The notes under the pieces were generated by a model, which saw nothing but the letters and a program-made list of their open reading frames with translations, was not told the DNA's origin and ran no database searches. From an uncultured Rhodospira sp. (GTDB taxonomy: Bacteria; Pseudomonadota; Alphaproteobacteria; Rhodospirillales; Rhodospirillaceae), in the NCBI RefSeq assembly GCF_937138205.1, contig NZ_CAKZOT010000080.1:1-64000 (forward strand): a DNA stretch of 64,000 nt, read 5' to 3'. Position numbers and translations under genes: made by a program. Positions 9,706 through 20,991 of the stretch are shown here, in pieces. The number at the start of each line of letters is the position of its first letter. The stretch's first letter is position 1.

Positions 9706-10914
9706 TCATCGGCCCGTCGCGTCGGGCGTCTCCGGACCACGGTCCAGCCGGTGCGGCCGGCCCAGGTAGTCCTGCGCCTGCATCTCGATCAGGCGCGAGA
9801 TGGTGCGGTCGAACTCGAAACGCCCGTCCCCGGCGCGATAAAGGTCGGTGACCGGGACCTCGGCCGAACAGATCAGCGCCGTCCGATGGTCGTATAGCGC
9901 GTCGACCAGCAGGACCAGGCGGCGCGCCCGGTCGCGGTCTTCGGGGCCGAGCGCCGGAATGCCGGAGACCATGACCACGTCATAGAGGGTGGCGATCTCC
10001 AGGTAGTCCGTGACGCCCAACGCGCGGCCGCACACCTCGTCGAAGGAAAACCAGGCGACACCGTTGCCGGCGCGGGGGACCGGGATGGTCCGCCCGTGTA
10101 CCACCACGCTGTCGGGCGCCTCCGACGTGCCGTCCAGCAGGGCGCGGAACGTCTCCTCCAGGGCCGCGTCGCTGTCCGGCCCAAGGGGGTGGTGGTAGAC
10201 CTCATGCCCCTGAAGACGGCCCAGCCGGTAATCCTGTGGGGAGTCCAGTTCGAGCACGTCCAGCCGCGTTTCCAACAGGGCGATGAAGGGCAAAAACTTT
10301 TCGCGTTGCAGGCCGTCCTTGTAGAGATCGGCGGGCGGACGGTTGGACGTGGTGACGACCACGACGCCGGCGTCGAGCAGGCGTTCGAACAGGCGCGCGA
10401 CGATCATGGCGTCGGCGATGTCGCGCACTTCCATCTCGTCCAGGCAGAGCAGCGTGACCTCGGCCGCGTACTGATCAGCCAGGCGCACCAGCGGGTCGCG
10501 GCCCTCGCGGCCGTCCTTGCGCCAGTGGTGCAGCGTTTCGTGCACCTCTCGCATGAGTTCGTGGAAGTGGACACGCCGTTTGCGGTCGATCGGCGCCGTC
10601 GCGGCCAGCAGGTCCATCAGCATCGACTTGCCGCGACCGACAGCGCCGTGGATGTAGAGACCGCGCGGGCTGTGTTGCGGGGTACGGCCGGACGCGCCGC
10701 CCCGGCGGGCGCCCTTGGGCGTCAGCCGCGACAGCAGACCGGCGGCGCCGACCGGCGCGTTCATGGTTCGGGGGCGGGTTCGATCATGCTCCGACAGCCC
10801 CCGGGCCAGGTCGTCGAGCCGGTGGACCACATGCTCCTGGGCCGGATCGGGCCGCAGGTCTCCGGATTCGAGAAGCGTGCGATATCGTGTCAATGGGCCG
10901 TGTGGCGCGGTCAT
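9706..10914 (-). CDS. zapE: AFG1/ZapE family cell division ATPase
   Basis: GLYIHGAVGRGKSMLMDL Walker A, RRVHFHELMREVHETLH, CLDEMEVRDIADAMIVARLFERLL. Confidence 0.93.
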   Translation of the reverse strand: MTAPHGPLTRYRTLLESGDLRPDPAQEHVVHRLDDLARGLSEHDRTRPRTMNAPVGAAGLLSRLTPKGARRGGASGRTPQHSPRGLYIHGAVGRGKSMLMDLLAATAPIDRKRRVHFHELMREVHETLHHWRKDGREGRDPLVRLADQYAAEVTLLCLDEMEVRDIADAMIVARLFERLLDAGVVVVTTSNRPPADLYKDGLQREKFLPFIALLETRLDVLELDSPQDYRLGRLQGHEVYHHPLGPDSDAALEETFRALLDGTSEAPDSVVVHGRTIPVPRAGNGVAWFSFDEVCGRALGVTDYLEIATLYDVVMVSGIPALGPEDRDRARRLVLLVDALYDHRTALICSAEVPVTDLYRAGDGRFEFDRTISRLIEMQAQDYLGRPHRLDRGPETPDATGR

Positions 10915-10978
10915 AGCTCAGCCCCACACCCCGCGCGGCTGGGGGCGTGTTCCGCCGCCGGTTTCGCGTGGTCGACGT

Positions 10979-11710
10979 TCACGGGGTGCCGCGACCCCCA
11001 AGGGCGGTGGCGTCGGCACCGGTGGGAAAGCCGAGGCGGGCCGCCGCCACCACCGCGCCGGTCCGATTGTGGACCTTGAGCGCTTTCAAAATGGCGGTGA
11101 CGTGAAGTTTCACCGTGCCCTCGGACAGGTCGAGGACGCGGGCGATCTCCTTGTTGGACTTGCCCTGACCCAGAAGGGCCAGGACCTCCCGCTGGCGCGG
11201 TGTGAGCAGGGCGCTGGTCGCCGGGCGGACGCCGGCGCGCTCGGGATCGTTCAGCGCGTCCGGGCTGTCGCTGCCCAGGGGCAGGGCCTGCTTGAGGCTG
11301 GCGACCTCCTTGTCTTCCAGCAACGCCGGCGGCAGGTAAACGCCGCCCGAGAGGACCAGGCGCAAAGCGCCGATCATGACCTTGCTGCTGGAGGTCTTGG
11401 GGATGAAGCCGGATGCGCCGAGCCGCACCGCGTCGGCCACCAGCCGCCGGTCCTCCGCCGCCGTCAGCACCACCAGCGGGACTTCGCCCAGGCGCTGTTT
11501 GAGGGTCGTGAGGCCCTCGTGCCAGCTCATGCCCGGCATCACCAGATCAAGCAGGGCAAGGTCGACGCCGGGCGGTTCCGCGGCGCGGGTGATGGCCTCG
11601 TCGAACGAACTGGCCTCAAGGATCTCCAGGCCGGGATCAAGCTCTGACAGAACCAGCCGCAACCCGTCGCGGAACAGTTCGTGATCGTCTGCGATCAGTA
11701 TTCTCACCAC
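10979..11710 (-). CDS. LuxR/NarL-family response regulator
   Basis: VRILIADDHELFRDGLRLVLSEL, LALLDLVMPGM, LTPRQREVLALLGQGKSNKEIARVLDLSEGTVKLHVTAILKAL. Confidence 0.92.
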   Translation of the reverse strand: MVRILIADDHELFRDGLRLVLSELDPGLEILEASSFDEAITRAAEPPGVDLALLDLVMPGMSWHEGLTTLKQRLGEVPLVVLTAAEDRRLVADAVRLGASGFIPKTSSSKVMIGALRLVLSGGVYLPPALLEDKEVASLKQALPLGSDSPDALNDPERAGVRPATSALLTPRQREVLALLGQGKSNKEIARVLDLSEGTVKLHVTAILKALKVHNRTGAVVAAARLGFPTGADATALGGRGTP

Positions 11711-11935
11711 GTCCTCTTGCCGCTGCTCGTTGATCTGCTTTTCGCTGTCCGGGAGCGAGACCGACCACCGCACCCCGTGCGCCGCGCGTGCGGTCGCCAG
11801 ACATCCGCGCTAAAGCGACGGAAAGGATATACCAATTCGGCATCATCCACGACTATGGATATACAGGCTTGGACTCATTTGTGCCACCGGCAAAAGGACC
11901 ATGGTCGCGCCGCCGGGTTGCAATTTCTTACGATC

Positions 11936-12379
11936 CTAAAGGCGCGGCGGATCCGGCAGGGTGCCGCCCGGGTAGATGGCGCCGGACCACGGATCGTCGG
12001 GGACCGGAGCGGGCGACCCGGTCGTGACCCCTGGTTTGGCGCGCGCCGGGCCGGGCGCGACGCACGCGAACGTCGCGCGCCACGGCTGCATGAGCCGGCA
12101 CGTTCCCAGGCTTTCACCTTCGAACCGGGGCACGCGGTCCGTCTCCGCGCAGACCTCCGCCGCCAGAGCGCGGAGTTGTTCGGGGGTCGTTTCCCCCTTG
12201 GCGTAGCAGATGACCGGTCGGTCCGGTGTCGAGGCGCCCACCATCGCGGTGCTGCCGGCCTCGCGGCGGCTGTCCACGAACGGTGCGCCGCAGGCCGTGA
12301 GGGTCGCGGCCAGCGCGGCCGATAGGAGGATCACCCGGCCGATCCAGCCGTCGTTGAACTTCTGTCGCCAGGCGATCAC
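11936..12379 (-). CDS. Hypothetical lipoprotein
   Basis: Signal peptide with lipobox-like LTACG; Cys-containing C-terminal half. Confidence 0.55.
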   Translation of the reverse strand: MIAWRQKFNDGWIGRVILLSAALAATLTACGAPFVDSRREAGSTAMVGASTPDRPVICYAKGETTPEQLRALAAEVCAETDRVPRFEGESLGTCRLMQPWRATFACVAPGPARAKPGVTTGSPAPVPDDPWSGAIYPGGTLPDPPRL

Positions 12380-12569
12380 GACGCGGAGACCTCCGTGGTG
12401 TGGGGGCGGGGAGGGAGGGACGGCGGGCCTCGCGGTGTGGCCCGCGCCCTGTTTTGAAGCCGGGGACGGCCGAAATCAAAACGATTTTTGCACGCGCCGT
12501 CCCTCGCTTGCGCGCGCCCGCGTCCATGCTTTATATGGGGCCTTGTCTTGAACGCGGGGAGGACGCGGG

Positions 12570-13499
12570 ATGGCGGACGCCAAACATCGTCTGGTCACAC
12601 GAAGCGATTTCGATGGCTTGGTCTGTGCGGCCCTGCTGAAGGAATTGGACATGATCGACGAGATCATGTTCGTCCACCCCAAGGATATGCAGGACGGAAA
12701 GGTCGACATCACCGGGCGCGACATTACAACCAACCTGCCGTATGTCCCGGGTGTCTATTTGGCGTTCGACCACCATTTGTCCGAAACCATCCGTGTCGGG
12801 CGGCAGGACAACCATATCATTGATCCGCTCGCTCCCTCCGCCGCCCGTGTCGTCTACGAGCATTTCGGCGGCCGATCCGCGTTCCCGCGGATTTCGGACG
12901 AAATGATGGACGCGGTGGACAAGGCGGATTCGGCGCAATACGACAAAGACGAGATCCTCAATCCGAAGGGATGGGAACTCCTGAACTTCATCATGGACGC
13001 GCGCACCGGCCTGGGCCGGTTCCGGACGTTCCGGATCTCGAACTACAATCTGATGATGGAGTTGATCGATTACTGCCTCGAGCACTCCATTGAGGAAATC
13101 CTCGCCCTGCCCGACGTGCAGGAGCGCGTGAGTCTGTACCTGGAGCATCAGGAGCATTTCAAGGAGCAGCTTCAGCGCTGCGGCACCGTGCACGGCAATC
13201 TGGTGGTGCTGGACCTGCGCGAGGAAGGGACCATCTGGGCCGGCAACCGGTTCATGGTCTATGCCTTGTACCCGCAGTGCAATATCTCGATGCATGTGAT
13301 GTGGGGCCGGCAGCAGCAGAACACGGTCTTCGCGGTGGGCAAGTCGATCTTCGACCGGTCGTCCCGCACCAATGTCGGCGAACTGATGCTCGAATATGGC
13401 GGCGGCGGCCATCACGCCGCCGGCACCTGCCAGATCGGCAACGACAAGGCGCACGACGTGAAGGCCGAACTGGTCCGCCGCATCACCGCCGACGGCTGA
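12570..13499 (+). CDS. DHH-family phosphoesterase (exopolyphosphatase/oligoribonuclease-like)
   Basis: LVTRSDFDGLVCAALLKE, FDHHLSET, GGGGHHAAGTCQ. Confidence 0.85.
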   Translation: MADAKHRLVTRSDFDGLVCAALLKELDMIDEIMFVHPKDMQDGKVDITGRDITTNLPYVPGVYLAFDHHLSETIRVGRQDNHIIDPLAPSAARVVYEHFGGRSAFPRISDEMMDAVDKADSAQYDKDEILNPKGWELLNFIMDARTGLGRFRTFRISNYNLMMELIDYCLEHSIEEILALPDVQERVSLYLEHQEHFKEQLQRCGTVHGNLVVLDLREEGTIWAGNRFMVYALYPQCNISMHVMWGRQQQNTVFAVGKSIFDRSSRTNVGELMLEYGGGGHHAAGTCQIGNDKAHDVKAELVRRITADG

Positions 13500-13532
13500 G
13501 CCGGCGCGGTCAGGGCGGAACGCCAGCGCGGG

Positions 13533-13620
13533 AGATCCCTCCCGGCCTTCGGCCGGTTCGGGATGACTTTCTTGCTTTAACCCGCGTCATCCCGAGTGAG
13601 CGAAGCGAGCCGAGGGATCT
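13533..13620. repeat. Intergenic inverted-repeat element of the gtcatcccgag...gagggatct type
   Basis: agatccctc (13533-13541) pairs with gagggatct (13612-13620); inner cgggatgac / gtcatcccg; internal ccggccttcggccgg hairpin. Confidence 0.75.
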
Positions 13621-13765
13621 CCCTCGATCGCGTGGCGCCATCGCCTGGCGACGACCCAACGCATCTGGCGGACGATTTAGCGCGAGTTCACGGCGACCAA
13701 CGCACTTGGCGAGCAGGTCTTGGCGCAGGCGACGCCGACCCAACGACGCGCCCTTTCGTCGCCCG

Positions 13766-13794
13766 TTGTAACCAAACATTCACAGGCCTGTCAC
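13766..13794 (+). promoter_or_regulatory. Candidate PHO box upstream of pstS
   Basis: 11-bp periodic TTGTAACcaaaCATTCACaggcCTGTCAC resembles CTGTCAT-N4-CTGTCAT. Confidence 0.4.
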
Positions 13795-13951
13795 ACGGGA
13801 GTCGTCGTCCGTGAGTACCGTGCCGGCAATTCGGGTGCCGGGCGCGGTATCCGAACGGCGTGTTCCTTCGGTTGCGGGAACCCCCGCGCTGAAGCCAATC
13901 GGGGGGGTGCCCCTCCCGAAAAGACGCTCCCACAATGACTTGGAGGTCCTC

Positions 13952-14974
13952 GTGATCAAGAAGAGCATTCTGCTGGCCGCCGTGGCCACCGTCGGTTTCG
14001 CTGGCGTCGCCGAGGCGCGCGACCAGATCCGCATCGTCGGTTCCTCGACGGTGTATCCGTTCACCACGGTCGTGGCCGAGAACTTCGGCAAGAAGACCGG
14101 TCACCCGACCCCGGTTGTCGAGTCCACCGGCTCGGGCGGCGGTCTGAAGCTGTTCTGCGCCGGCCTGGGCGTCGAGCACCCGGACTTCACCAACGCCTCG
14201 CGCGCCATCAAGAGCTCGGAGATCGAGACCTGCGCCAGCAACGGCGTTGAGGCGATCACCGAGATGCAGGTCGGCTACGACGGCATCGTCATGGCCAACG
14301 CCAAGAACGCCCCGGCCCTCGAACTGACCAAGCAGCAGGTCTACCTGGCCCTGGCCAAGGACATCCCGCAGGACGGCGAGTGGGTTCCCAACCCGAACAT
14401 GAACTGGTCGGACATCGACCCGTCCCTGCCGGACGCCAAGATCGAGGTGCTGGGTCCGCCCCCGACCTCCGGCACCCGCGACGCCTTCGGCGAGCTGGTC
14501 ATGGAAGCCGGCTGCGAGGAAATCGAGGCGTGCGCCGCTCTGGACGGTGACGAGTTCGACGCCCGCGCCATGACCATGCGTGAGGACGGCGGCTTCGTCG
14601 AGGCCGGCGAGAACGACAACCTGATCGTCCAGAAGCTGGAAGCCAACCCGGCCGCCGTCGGCATCTTCGGCTTCTCCTTCCTCGATCAGAACCGTGACAA
14701 GATCCAGGGTGCCACCATCGACGGCGCCGCCCCGACCTTCGAGAACATCGCTTCCGGCTCCTACCCGGTCTCCCGTCCGCTGTTCGTCTACGTCAAGGTG
14801 GCGCACATGGGCGTGATCCCGGGCATGGAAGAGTTCCTGGAAGAGTACACCTCCGACGCCGCCTGGGGTCCGGAAGGCTACCTGATCGACAAGGGCCTGA
14901 TCCCGATGGACGAGGGTATGCGCGAGAAGATGCGCGAAGCCGCCCTGAACGGTGTTGACAACGTCAACATGTAA
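13952..14974 (+). CDS. pstS: Phosphate ABC transporter substrate-binding protein
   Basis: GTG start with GGAGG; signal peptide; RIVGSSTVYPFTTVVAE, ESTGSGGGLKLFC. Confidence 0.95.
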   Translation: MIKKSILLAAVATVGFAGVAEARDQIRIVGSSTVYPFTTVVAENFGKKTGHPTPVVESTGSGGGLKLFCAGLGVEHPDFTNASRAIKSSEIETCASNGVEAITEMQVGYDGIVMANAKNAPALELTKQQVYLALAKDIPQDGEWVPNPNMNWSDIDPSLPDAKIEVLGPPPTSGTRDAFGELVMEAGCEEIEACAALDGDEFDARAMTMREDGGFVEAGENDNLIVQKLEANPAAVGIFGFSFLDQNRDKIQGATIDGAAPTFENIASGSYPVSRPLFVYVKVAHMGVIPGMEEFLEEYTSDAAWGPEGYLIDKGLIPMDEGMREKMREAALNGVDNVNM

Positions 14975-15037
14975 GGGGTCCGTCGCGCCGGGTTCTGGTC
15001 ATCGCCCGCACCAGTGTGGGCGATGACACCGGTGACC

Positions 15038-15067
15038 GTCGGCGACCGGCCCCGGCCGGTCGCCGAC
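15038..15067. terminator. Strong hairpin in the pstS-pstC intergenic region
   Basis: gtcggcgaccggcc-cc-ggccggtcgccgac, 14-bp perfect arms; no U tract, so attenuator or mRNA stabiliser rather than a classical terminator. Confidence 0.6.
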
Positions 15068-15367
15068 GACGTCGGGGGGATGGTTCCACCGAACCGCGTT
15101 CTTGTCCCACGCTGACGTGCGAGGGTTTCCCGGCCCTGTCTCCGATCCCGCCGGTCGTGCCGCTGGCCGGGATTCGCTAGACCGGGGCGGTAAGCCGTCG
15201 CGTTGCCTGTGGTCGCATCCGTCGCATGTGCGCGGGCGCGTCACGGGCGCGGGGTTTTCGGGGTTTTCACGTCAAGGCACACCGCACGGCTCGACCTCGC
15301 CTGACTGCGCGCGGTTTGGCGCTGCGGACGCTCATCGGACCGCGATCCGGGAAACGGGAAGTCGTCA

Positions 15368-16834
15368 ATGAATATCTTGCTGGTCATCGGTGTGATTCTC
15401 GTGCTGGCGCTGGTCGGCTTCTTTCTGGGGCGCCAACGCGCGGTCGTGAAGAGTGGCGGCGAAAGCAGGAGCCTGCATTCCCTTCCCGGTTATCACGGGC
15501 ATTTCGTCGCCCTATGGGCCGCCGTGCCCTCGTTGATCCTCCTGGCGCTTTGGGTTCCCTTCGAGCCCGTGCTGGCGATGAATGCCGCCCTGGACTACTT
15601 CCAGGCCCACATCTCCGAGCCGGGCAACATGGAGGAAATCCGGCAGTCCAAGCTGTCCCTGTTGCTGGGCCTGTCGCAGGAGGCGACGACGATCAAGCTC
15701 GATGAGCTGTCCACCGACCAGTTCCAGCTGTTGCAGACGGAAATCCGCAACATGGCCTCCGGCACCGCCTCGGCTGGGCACGCGGCGTTCATCCAGGAGG
15801 TTGCGGACTACTATTCCAGCTATCGCCAGACCAGCTACTACCTCATGTTCGCGGCCTGCGTGGGCCTGACCGGCGCCGGCGCCGGCTTCGCCTGGAGCCG
15901 CATCGCCCCCGGAATGCGGGCGCGCAACCATGTCGAACAGGCGGTCAAGTGGTTCATGATCATCTGCTCGACGGTGGCCATCCTGACCACCCTGGGTATC
16001 GTGTTGTCCCTGCTGTTCGAGGCCCTGCGGTTCTTCGCCAAGATTCCCATTACGGAGTTCCTGTTCGGCCTGCACTGGAGCCCGCAGATCGCCATTCGCG
16101 AGGGACAGGTCGCGTCGGAAGGGACCTTCGGCGCTGTTCCGTTGTTCACCGGCACGCTGTTGATCTCGTTCATCGCCATGTGCGTGGCGGTGCCCATCGG
16201 CCTGTTGTCGGCCATCTACATGGCCGAATATGCCCATGCCAGGGTGCGCGCGGTCGTCAAGCCGCTGCTGGAGATCCTGGCCGGCATTCCGACCGTGGTC
16301 TACGGCTTCTTCGCGGCCCTGACGGTGGCGCCGTTCTTCCGCGATCTCGGTAACAGCATCGGCCTTGACGTCTCGTCGGAGAGCGCGTTGGCCGCCGGGT
16401 CCGTGATGGGCATCATGATCATTCCGTTCGTCAGCTCGTTGAGCGACGATGTCATTACGGCCGTGCCGCAGTCGATGCGCGAGGGGTCGTTCGGCCTTGG
16501 CGCCACGCGCTCGGAAACGATTCGCCGCGTCATTCTGCCGGCCGCCCTGCCGGGCATTATCGGCGGCGTCCTGCTGGCCGTTAGCCGGGCCATCGGCGAA
16601 ACGATGATCGTGGTGATGGCCGCCGGGCTGGGGTCCAACCTCACGGCCAACCCGCTGGAGGCCGTCACGACCGTCACGGTGCAGATCGTGACCCTGCTGG
16701 TGGGCGACCAGGAGTTCGACAGTCCCAAGACCCTGGCCGCCTTCGCGCTGGGCCTGATGCTGTTCGTCATGACCCTGGTCCTCAACATCATCGCGCTGCA
16801 CGTCGTGCGCCGCTACCGCGAACAGTACGAATAG
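15368..16834 (+). CDS. pstC: Phosphate ABC transporter permease PstC (extended N-terminus)
   Basis: IYMAEYAHARVRAVVKPLLEILAGIPTVVYGFFAALTVAP; AIGETMIVVMAAG. Confidence 0.95.
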   Translation: MNILLVIGVILVLALVGFFLGRQRAVVKSGGESRSLHSLPGYHGHFVALWAAVPSLILLALWVPFEPVLAMNAALDYFQAHISEPGNMEEIRQSKLSLLLGLSQEATTIKLDELSTDQFQLLQTEIRNMASGTASAGHAAFIQEVADYYSSYRQTSYYLMFAACVGLTGAGAGFAWSRIAPGMRARNHVEQAVKWFMIICSTVAILTTLGIVLSLLFEALRFFAKIPITEFLFGLHWSPQIAIREGQVASEGTFGAVPLFTGTLLISFIAMCVAVPIGLLSAIYMAEYAHARVRAVVKPLLEILAGIPTVVYGFFAALTVAPFFRDLGNSIGLDVSSESALAAGSVMGIMIIPFVSSLSDDVITAVPQSMREGSFGLGATRSETIRRVILPAALPGIIGGVLLAVSRAIGETMIVVMAAGLGSNLTANPLEAVTTVTVQIVTLLVGDQEFDSPKTLAAFALGLMLFVMTLVLNIIALHVVRRYREQYE

Positions 16835-16948
16835 GGGCGGGGCCGGCCGTGGAACCCGCGCCGCCGCGGCCGGCTTCGATGGGACCAAGATGATCGGGGC
16901 GCGCGCCGCCTCCCTTTGACCCCGTCCAACCGGGAGCGAAAGAAATCC

Positions 16949-18295
16949 ATGACGAAGAAAGCCGGGTCGACGTCGACCTCCATGGAAAAGATGCAGGCCA
17001 CGCTGAGCCGGCGCTACGCCGCCGAGAAGCGCTTCCAGTCCTACGGCGTCATCGCCATCGTCCTGGCGATGGCCATGCTGGTGACCCTGTTCGCCACCAT
17101 CATCGGCACCGGGTACACGGCCTTCTGGCAGTACACCGTCCGTCTGGACGTGACCCTGTATCCGCAGGACATTGATCCGGACGGCAACCGCGACCCGGAG
17201 GTGCTGGCAAAGGCGGACTACCAGTCGGCCATCAAGGACGCGCTGTACTCGCTGTTTCCCGAGGCCACCAGCCGGCAGGACCGCAGTGCCGTCCGCGCCC
17301 TGATCAGCCCGGGTGCCAACTTCGTTCTCCGTGACAAGGTTCTGGACAATCCGGACCTGGTCGGGCAACGCGTCAGCGTGCGCGTGCCGCTGGCCTCGGA
17401 TTTCGACCAGGTTCTCAAGGGCAACATCGACCCCGACGTGAATTTCGATGTGATCGAGGAGCGCAGCACGGACATCCCCTGGTCACTGCCGCCCGACGAG
17501 CGCCTGATCACCGAAAAGCAGGCTGGGTATCTCCAGCAGCTCATCCGACAGGGAGAGGTCGAGGCGAGCTTCAATATCTGGTTCTTCACCAATGGCGATA
17601 GCCGCCAGCCGGAACTGGCGGGTATCTGGGGCGCGGCCGTGGGTTCCATCTTCACGCTGATGGTGACACTGGCCCTGTCGTTCCCGGTTGGCGTGGCGGC
17701 GGCCGTCTATCTGGAAGAATTCGCGCCGAAGAACCGTTGGACCGATATCATCGAGGTCAACATCAACAACCTGGCGGCCGTGCCCTCGATCGTGTTCGGT
17801 CTGCTGGGTCTGGCCGTGTTCCTGCAGTTCTTCGGTCTGCCGCGCTCGGCGCCGGTGGTGGGTGGTCTGGTGCTGACCTTGATGACGCTGCCGACCATCA
17901 TCATCGCCAGCCGTGCCGCGTTGAAGTCGGTGCCGCCGTCGATCCGCGAGGCGGCGCTGGGCGTCGGCGCCTCCAAGCTGCAGACCATCACGCATCACGT
18001 GCTGCCGCTGGCCATGCCCGGCATGTTGACCGGCACCATCATCGGCATGGCCCAGGCGCTGGGCGAAACCGCGCCGCTGCTGATGATCGGCATGGTGGCT
18101 TTCGTGGTGGACATCCCGTCCTCGCCGCTGGACGCGGCGACGGCCTTGCCGGTGCAGATCTATCTGTGGTCCGACAGTCCGGAACGCGGCTTCACCGAAC
18201 GGACCTCGGCGGCGATCATGTGCCTTTTGGGCTTCCTCATCCTGATGAACGCGGCGGCGGTGCTGCTGCGCAAACGCTTCGAACGACGGTGGTAA
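16949..18295 (+). CDS. pstA: Phosphate ABC transporter permease PstA (DUF3333-type N-terminal extension)
   Basis: [76 protein letters not shown]. Confidence 0.95.
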   Translation: MTKKAGSTSTSMEKMQATLSRRYAAEKRFQSYGVIAIVLAMAMLVTLFATIIGTGYTAFWQYTVRLDVTLYPQDIDPDGNRDPEVLAKADYQSAIKDALYSLFPEATSRQDRSAVRALISPGANFVLRDKVLDNPDLVGQRVSVRVPLASDFDQVLKGNIDPDVNFDVIEERSTDIPWSLPPDERLITEKQAGYLQQLIRQGEVEASFNIWFFTNGDSRQPELAGIWGAAVGSIFTLMVTLALSFPVGVAAAVYLEEFAPKNRWTDIIEVNINNLAAVPSIVFGLLGLAVFLQFFGLPRSAPVVGGLVLTLMTLPTIIIASRAALKSVPPSIREAALGVGASKLQTITHHVLPLAMPGMLTGTIIGMAQALGETAPLLMIGMVAFVVDIPSSPLDAATALPVQIYLWSDSPERGFTERTSAAIMCLLGFLILMNAAAVLLRKRFERRW

Positions 18296-18300
18296 GAGCC

Positions 18301-19134
<834 letters not shown>

Positions 19135-19162
19135 GGCGGCCCCCTCGCACGCGGTTCGAAGG

Positions 19163-19903
19163 ATGGAAACGGTGGGAGCGGACAGGGAAGACCATACGGT
19201 CCGATCCTTCGACGCCGAACTCCTCAAGTTGGCGAATACGGTCGTGCGCGCCGGTGGCTTGGTGGAGGCGCAACTGGCGGCCGCCATGCAGGCGCTCGTC
19301 CGGCGCGACAGCCAGATGGCGGCGGACGTGGTGGCCGGGGACGCCAAGGTCGATGCCCTGGAGCAGGAAATCCAGGACATGGCCGTGCGGCTCCTGGCGC
19401 TGCGCCAGCCGGTGGCCCAGGACCTGCGCCACATCGTGTCGGCCTTGCGCATCGCCGGGGACCTGGAACGCATCGGCGATTACGGCGCCAACGTCGCCAA
19501 GCGGACCATGGTGGTCAACCAGGCGCCGCCCGTGCGTACCGTCGCGGCCATGCCGCGCATGGCCCGGCTGGCGCAAGAGATCGTCAAGGACGTGCTCGAC
19601 GCGTATGTGGAACGCGATGTCGAACGGGCCATCGCCGTCTGGCGGCGCGACGAGGAGGTGGACGAACTCCACACCAGTCTGTTCCGCGAATTGGTGACGT
19701 ACATGATGGAGGACCCGCGCAACATCACCGCCTGCACGCATCTGATGTTCATCGCCAAGAACATCGAGCGCATCGGTGACCACGCGACCAACATCGCCGA
19801 AACCATTTACTACCTGGTGCAGGGGCGGCCGCTGAAGGACGCGCGGCCGAAGGGAGCAGGGCAAACCATTGACCCGACGGTCGGGTCAGCCCCTATGGCG
19901 TGA
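19163..19903 (+). CDS. phoU: Phosphate signalling complex protein PhoU
   Basis: Two PhoU helical repeats: DLRHIVSALRIAGDLERIGDYGANVAKR and HLMFIAKNIERIGDHATNIAETIYYLV. Confidence 0.96.
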   Translation: METVGADREDHTVRSFDAELLKLANTVVRAGGLVEAQLAAAMQALVRRDSQMAADVVAGDAKVDALEQEIQDMAVRLLALRQPVAQDLRHIVSALRIAGDLERIGDYGANVAKRTMVVNQAPPVRTVAAMPRMARLAQEIVKDVLDAYVERDVERAIAVWRRDEEVDELHTSLFRELVTYMMEDPRNITACTHLMFIAKNIERIGDHATNIAETIYYLVQGRPLKDARPKGAGQTIDPTVGSAPMA

Positions 19904-19919
19904 GCGAGTGGTGGAGACC

Positions 19920-20624
19920 ATGGAGACCATGAAGCCGCTGGTGATGATCGTCGAGGACGAGGCCGCCCTGGTCACGGTCCTTCGCTACAACCTTGAGAAG
20001 GAAGGCTACCGGGTCTGCGAGGCCATGGACGGCGAGGAAGCCCTGACCGTCTTCGCCGAAAGCAACCCGGATCTGGTGCTGCTGGACTGGATGCTGCCGG
20101 CGCTGTCGGGCATCGAGGTCTGCCGCCAACTGCGCCGCAAACCGGGCGTGCGCGAGGTGCCGATCGTCATGCTGACGGCGCGCGGCGAGGAGGCCGACAA
20201 GGTGCGCGGCCTGAACACCGGCGCCGATGACTACATTACCAAGCCGTTCTCGGTGCCGGAATTGCTGGCCCGGGTGAAGGCGCATTTGCGCCGGGTGCAG
20301 CCGTCGCAGCCCAAGGGCGTACTGGAATACGACACGGTGACCATGGACCTGGGCGCCCACCGGGTGACCCGCGCGGGGCGGCATGTCCACCTGGGGCCGA
20401 CCGAGTTCCGCCTGCTGCGCTTCCTGATGCAGAACCCGGGCAGCGTGTTCTCGCGCGAGGCGCTGCTGAATGCCGTCTGGGGTCCGGACATCTACGTCGA
20501 GCCACGCACGGTGGACGTGCATATCCGCCGCCTGCGCAAGGCCCTGAACACCGAGGGCGAGGTGGACCTGATCCGCACCGTGCGCGCCGCCGGCTACGCC
20601 CTGGACGCCAGCGTCACGGCTTAG
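19920..20624 (+). CDS. phoB: Phosphate regulon response regulator PhoB
   Basis: IVEDEAALVTVLRYNLEKEGY, LLDWMLP, winged-helix RLLRFLMQNPGSVFSREALLNAVWG...VDVHIRRLRKAL; stop lies in the 24-bp direct repeat. Confidence 0.95.
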   Translation: METMKPLVMIVEDEAALVTVLRYNLEKEGYRVCEAMDGEEALTVFAESNPDLVLLDWMLPALSGIEVCRQLRRKPGVREVPIVMLTARGEEADKVRGLNTGADDYITKPFSVPELLARVKAHLRRVQPSQPKGVLEYDTVTMDLGAHRVTRAGRHVHLGPTEFRLLRFLMQNPGSVFSREALLNAVWGPDIYVEPRTVDVHIRRLRKALNTEGEVDLIRTVRAAGYALDASVTA

Positions 20625-20628
20625 GGTG
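20605..20628 (+). repeat. Left copy of 24-bp perfect direct repeat
   Basis: acgccagcgtcacggcttagggtg; identical to 21445-21468. Confidence 0.95.
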
Positions 20629-20668
20629 GAGGTCCGTCCGGCCCAAACAGCCGAAGATGGGATTGGCA

Positions 20669-20700
20669 GCGCACCGCGATGTATGTACATTGGGGTGCGC
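20669..20700. promoter_or_regulatory. Candidate autoregulatory operator of the TA pair
   Basis: Inverted repeat gcgcacc-N18-ggtgcgc, 21 bp upstream of the antitoxin ATG. Confidence 0.35.
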
Positions 20701-20721
20701 GATTTCATCGAGGGGTATCCC

Positions 20722-20991
20722 ATGCGCCAATCCGTGACCATGCGTCTGGACCCTGACGTTTTGAAGGCAGCACGACTCAAAGCGGCCGGCGACAACCGGA
20801 CGCTGACGAACTATGTCGAAACGTTGATGCGCCGTGACCTCCAGCCAGCAGCAGCCGACCCGGATCTCGTTGTGATCGCCCCCGCCGACGTTCGCGACTT
20901 CGTGCCAGTGACCATCACCGGCGAGACCGAGGACGAGCGAAACCGACGGGCCGACATCGTTTCCGCCGTTCTTGACGCCAGTGGGCGTTGA
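20722..20991 (+). CDS. Ribbon-helix-helix-like antitoxin
   Basis: Short N-terminal SVTMRLDPDVLKAARLKAAGDNRTLTNYVETLMRRDL; acidic C-terminus; overlaps next ORF by 4 bp. Confidence 0.65.
   Translation: MRQSVTMRLDPDVLKAARLKAAGDNRTLTNYVETLMRRDLQPAAADPDLVVIAPADVRDFVPVTITGETEDERNRRADIVSAVLDASGR

Noticed and set aside
15512-17368. 618-aa ORF antisense to pstC/pstA
   Set aside because: Antisense to two confidently assigned genes; GC-rich codon artefact
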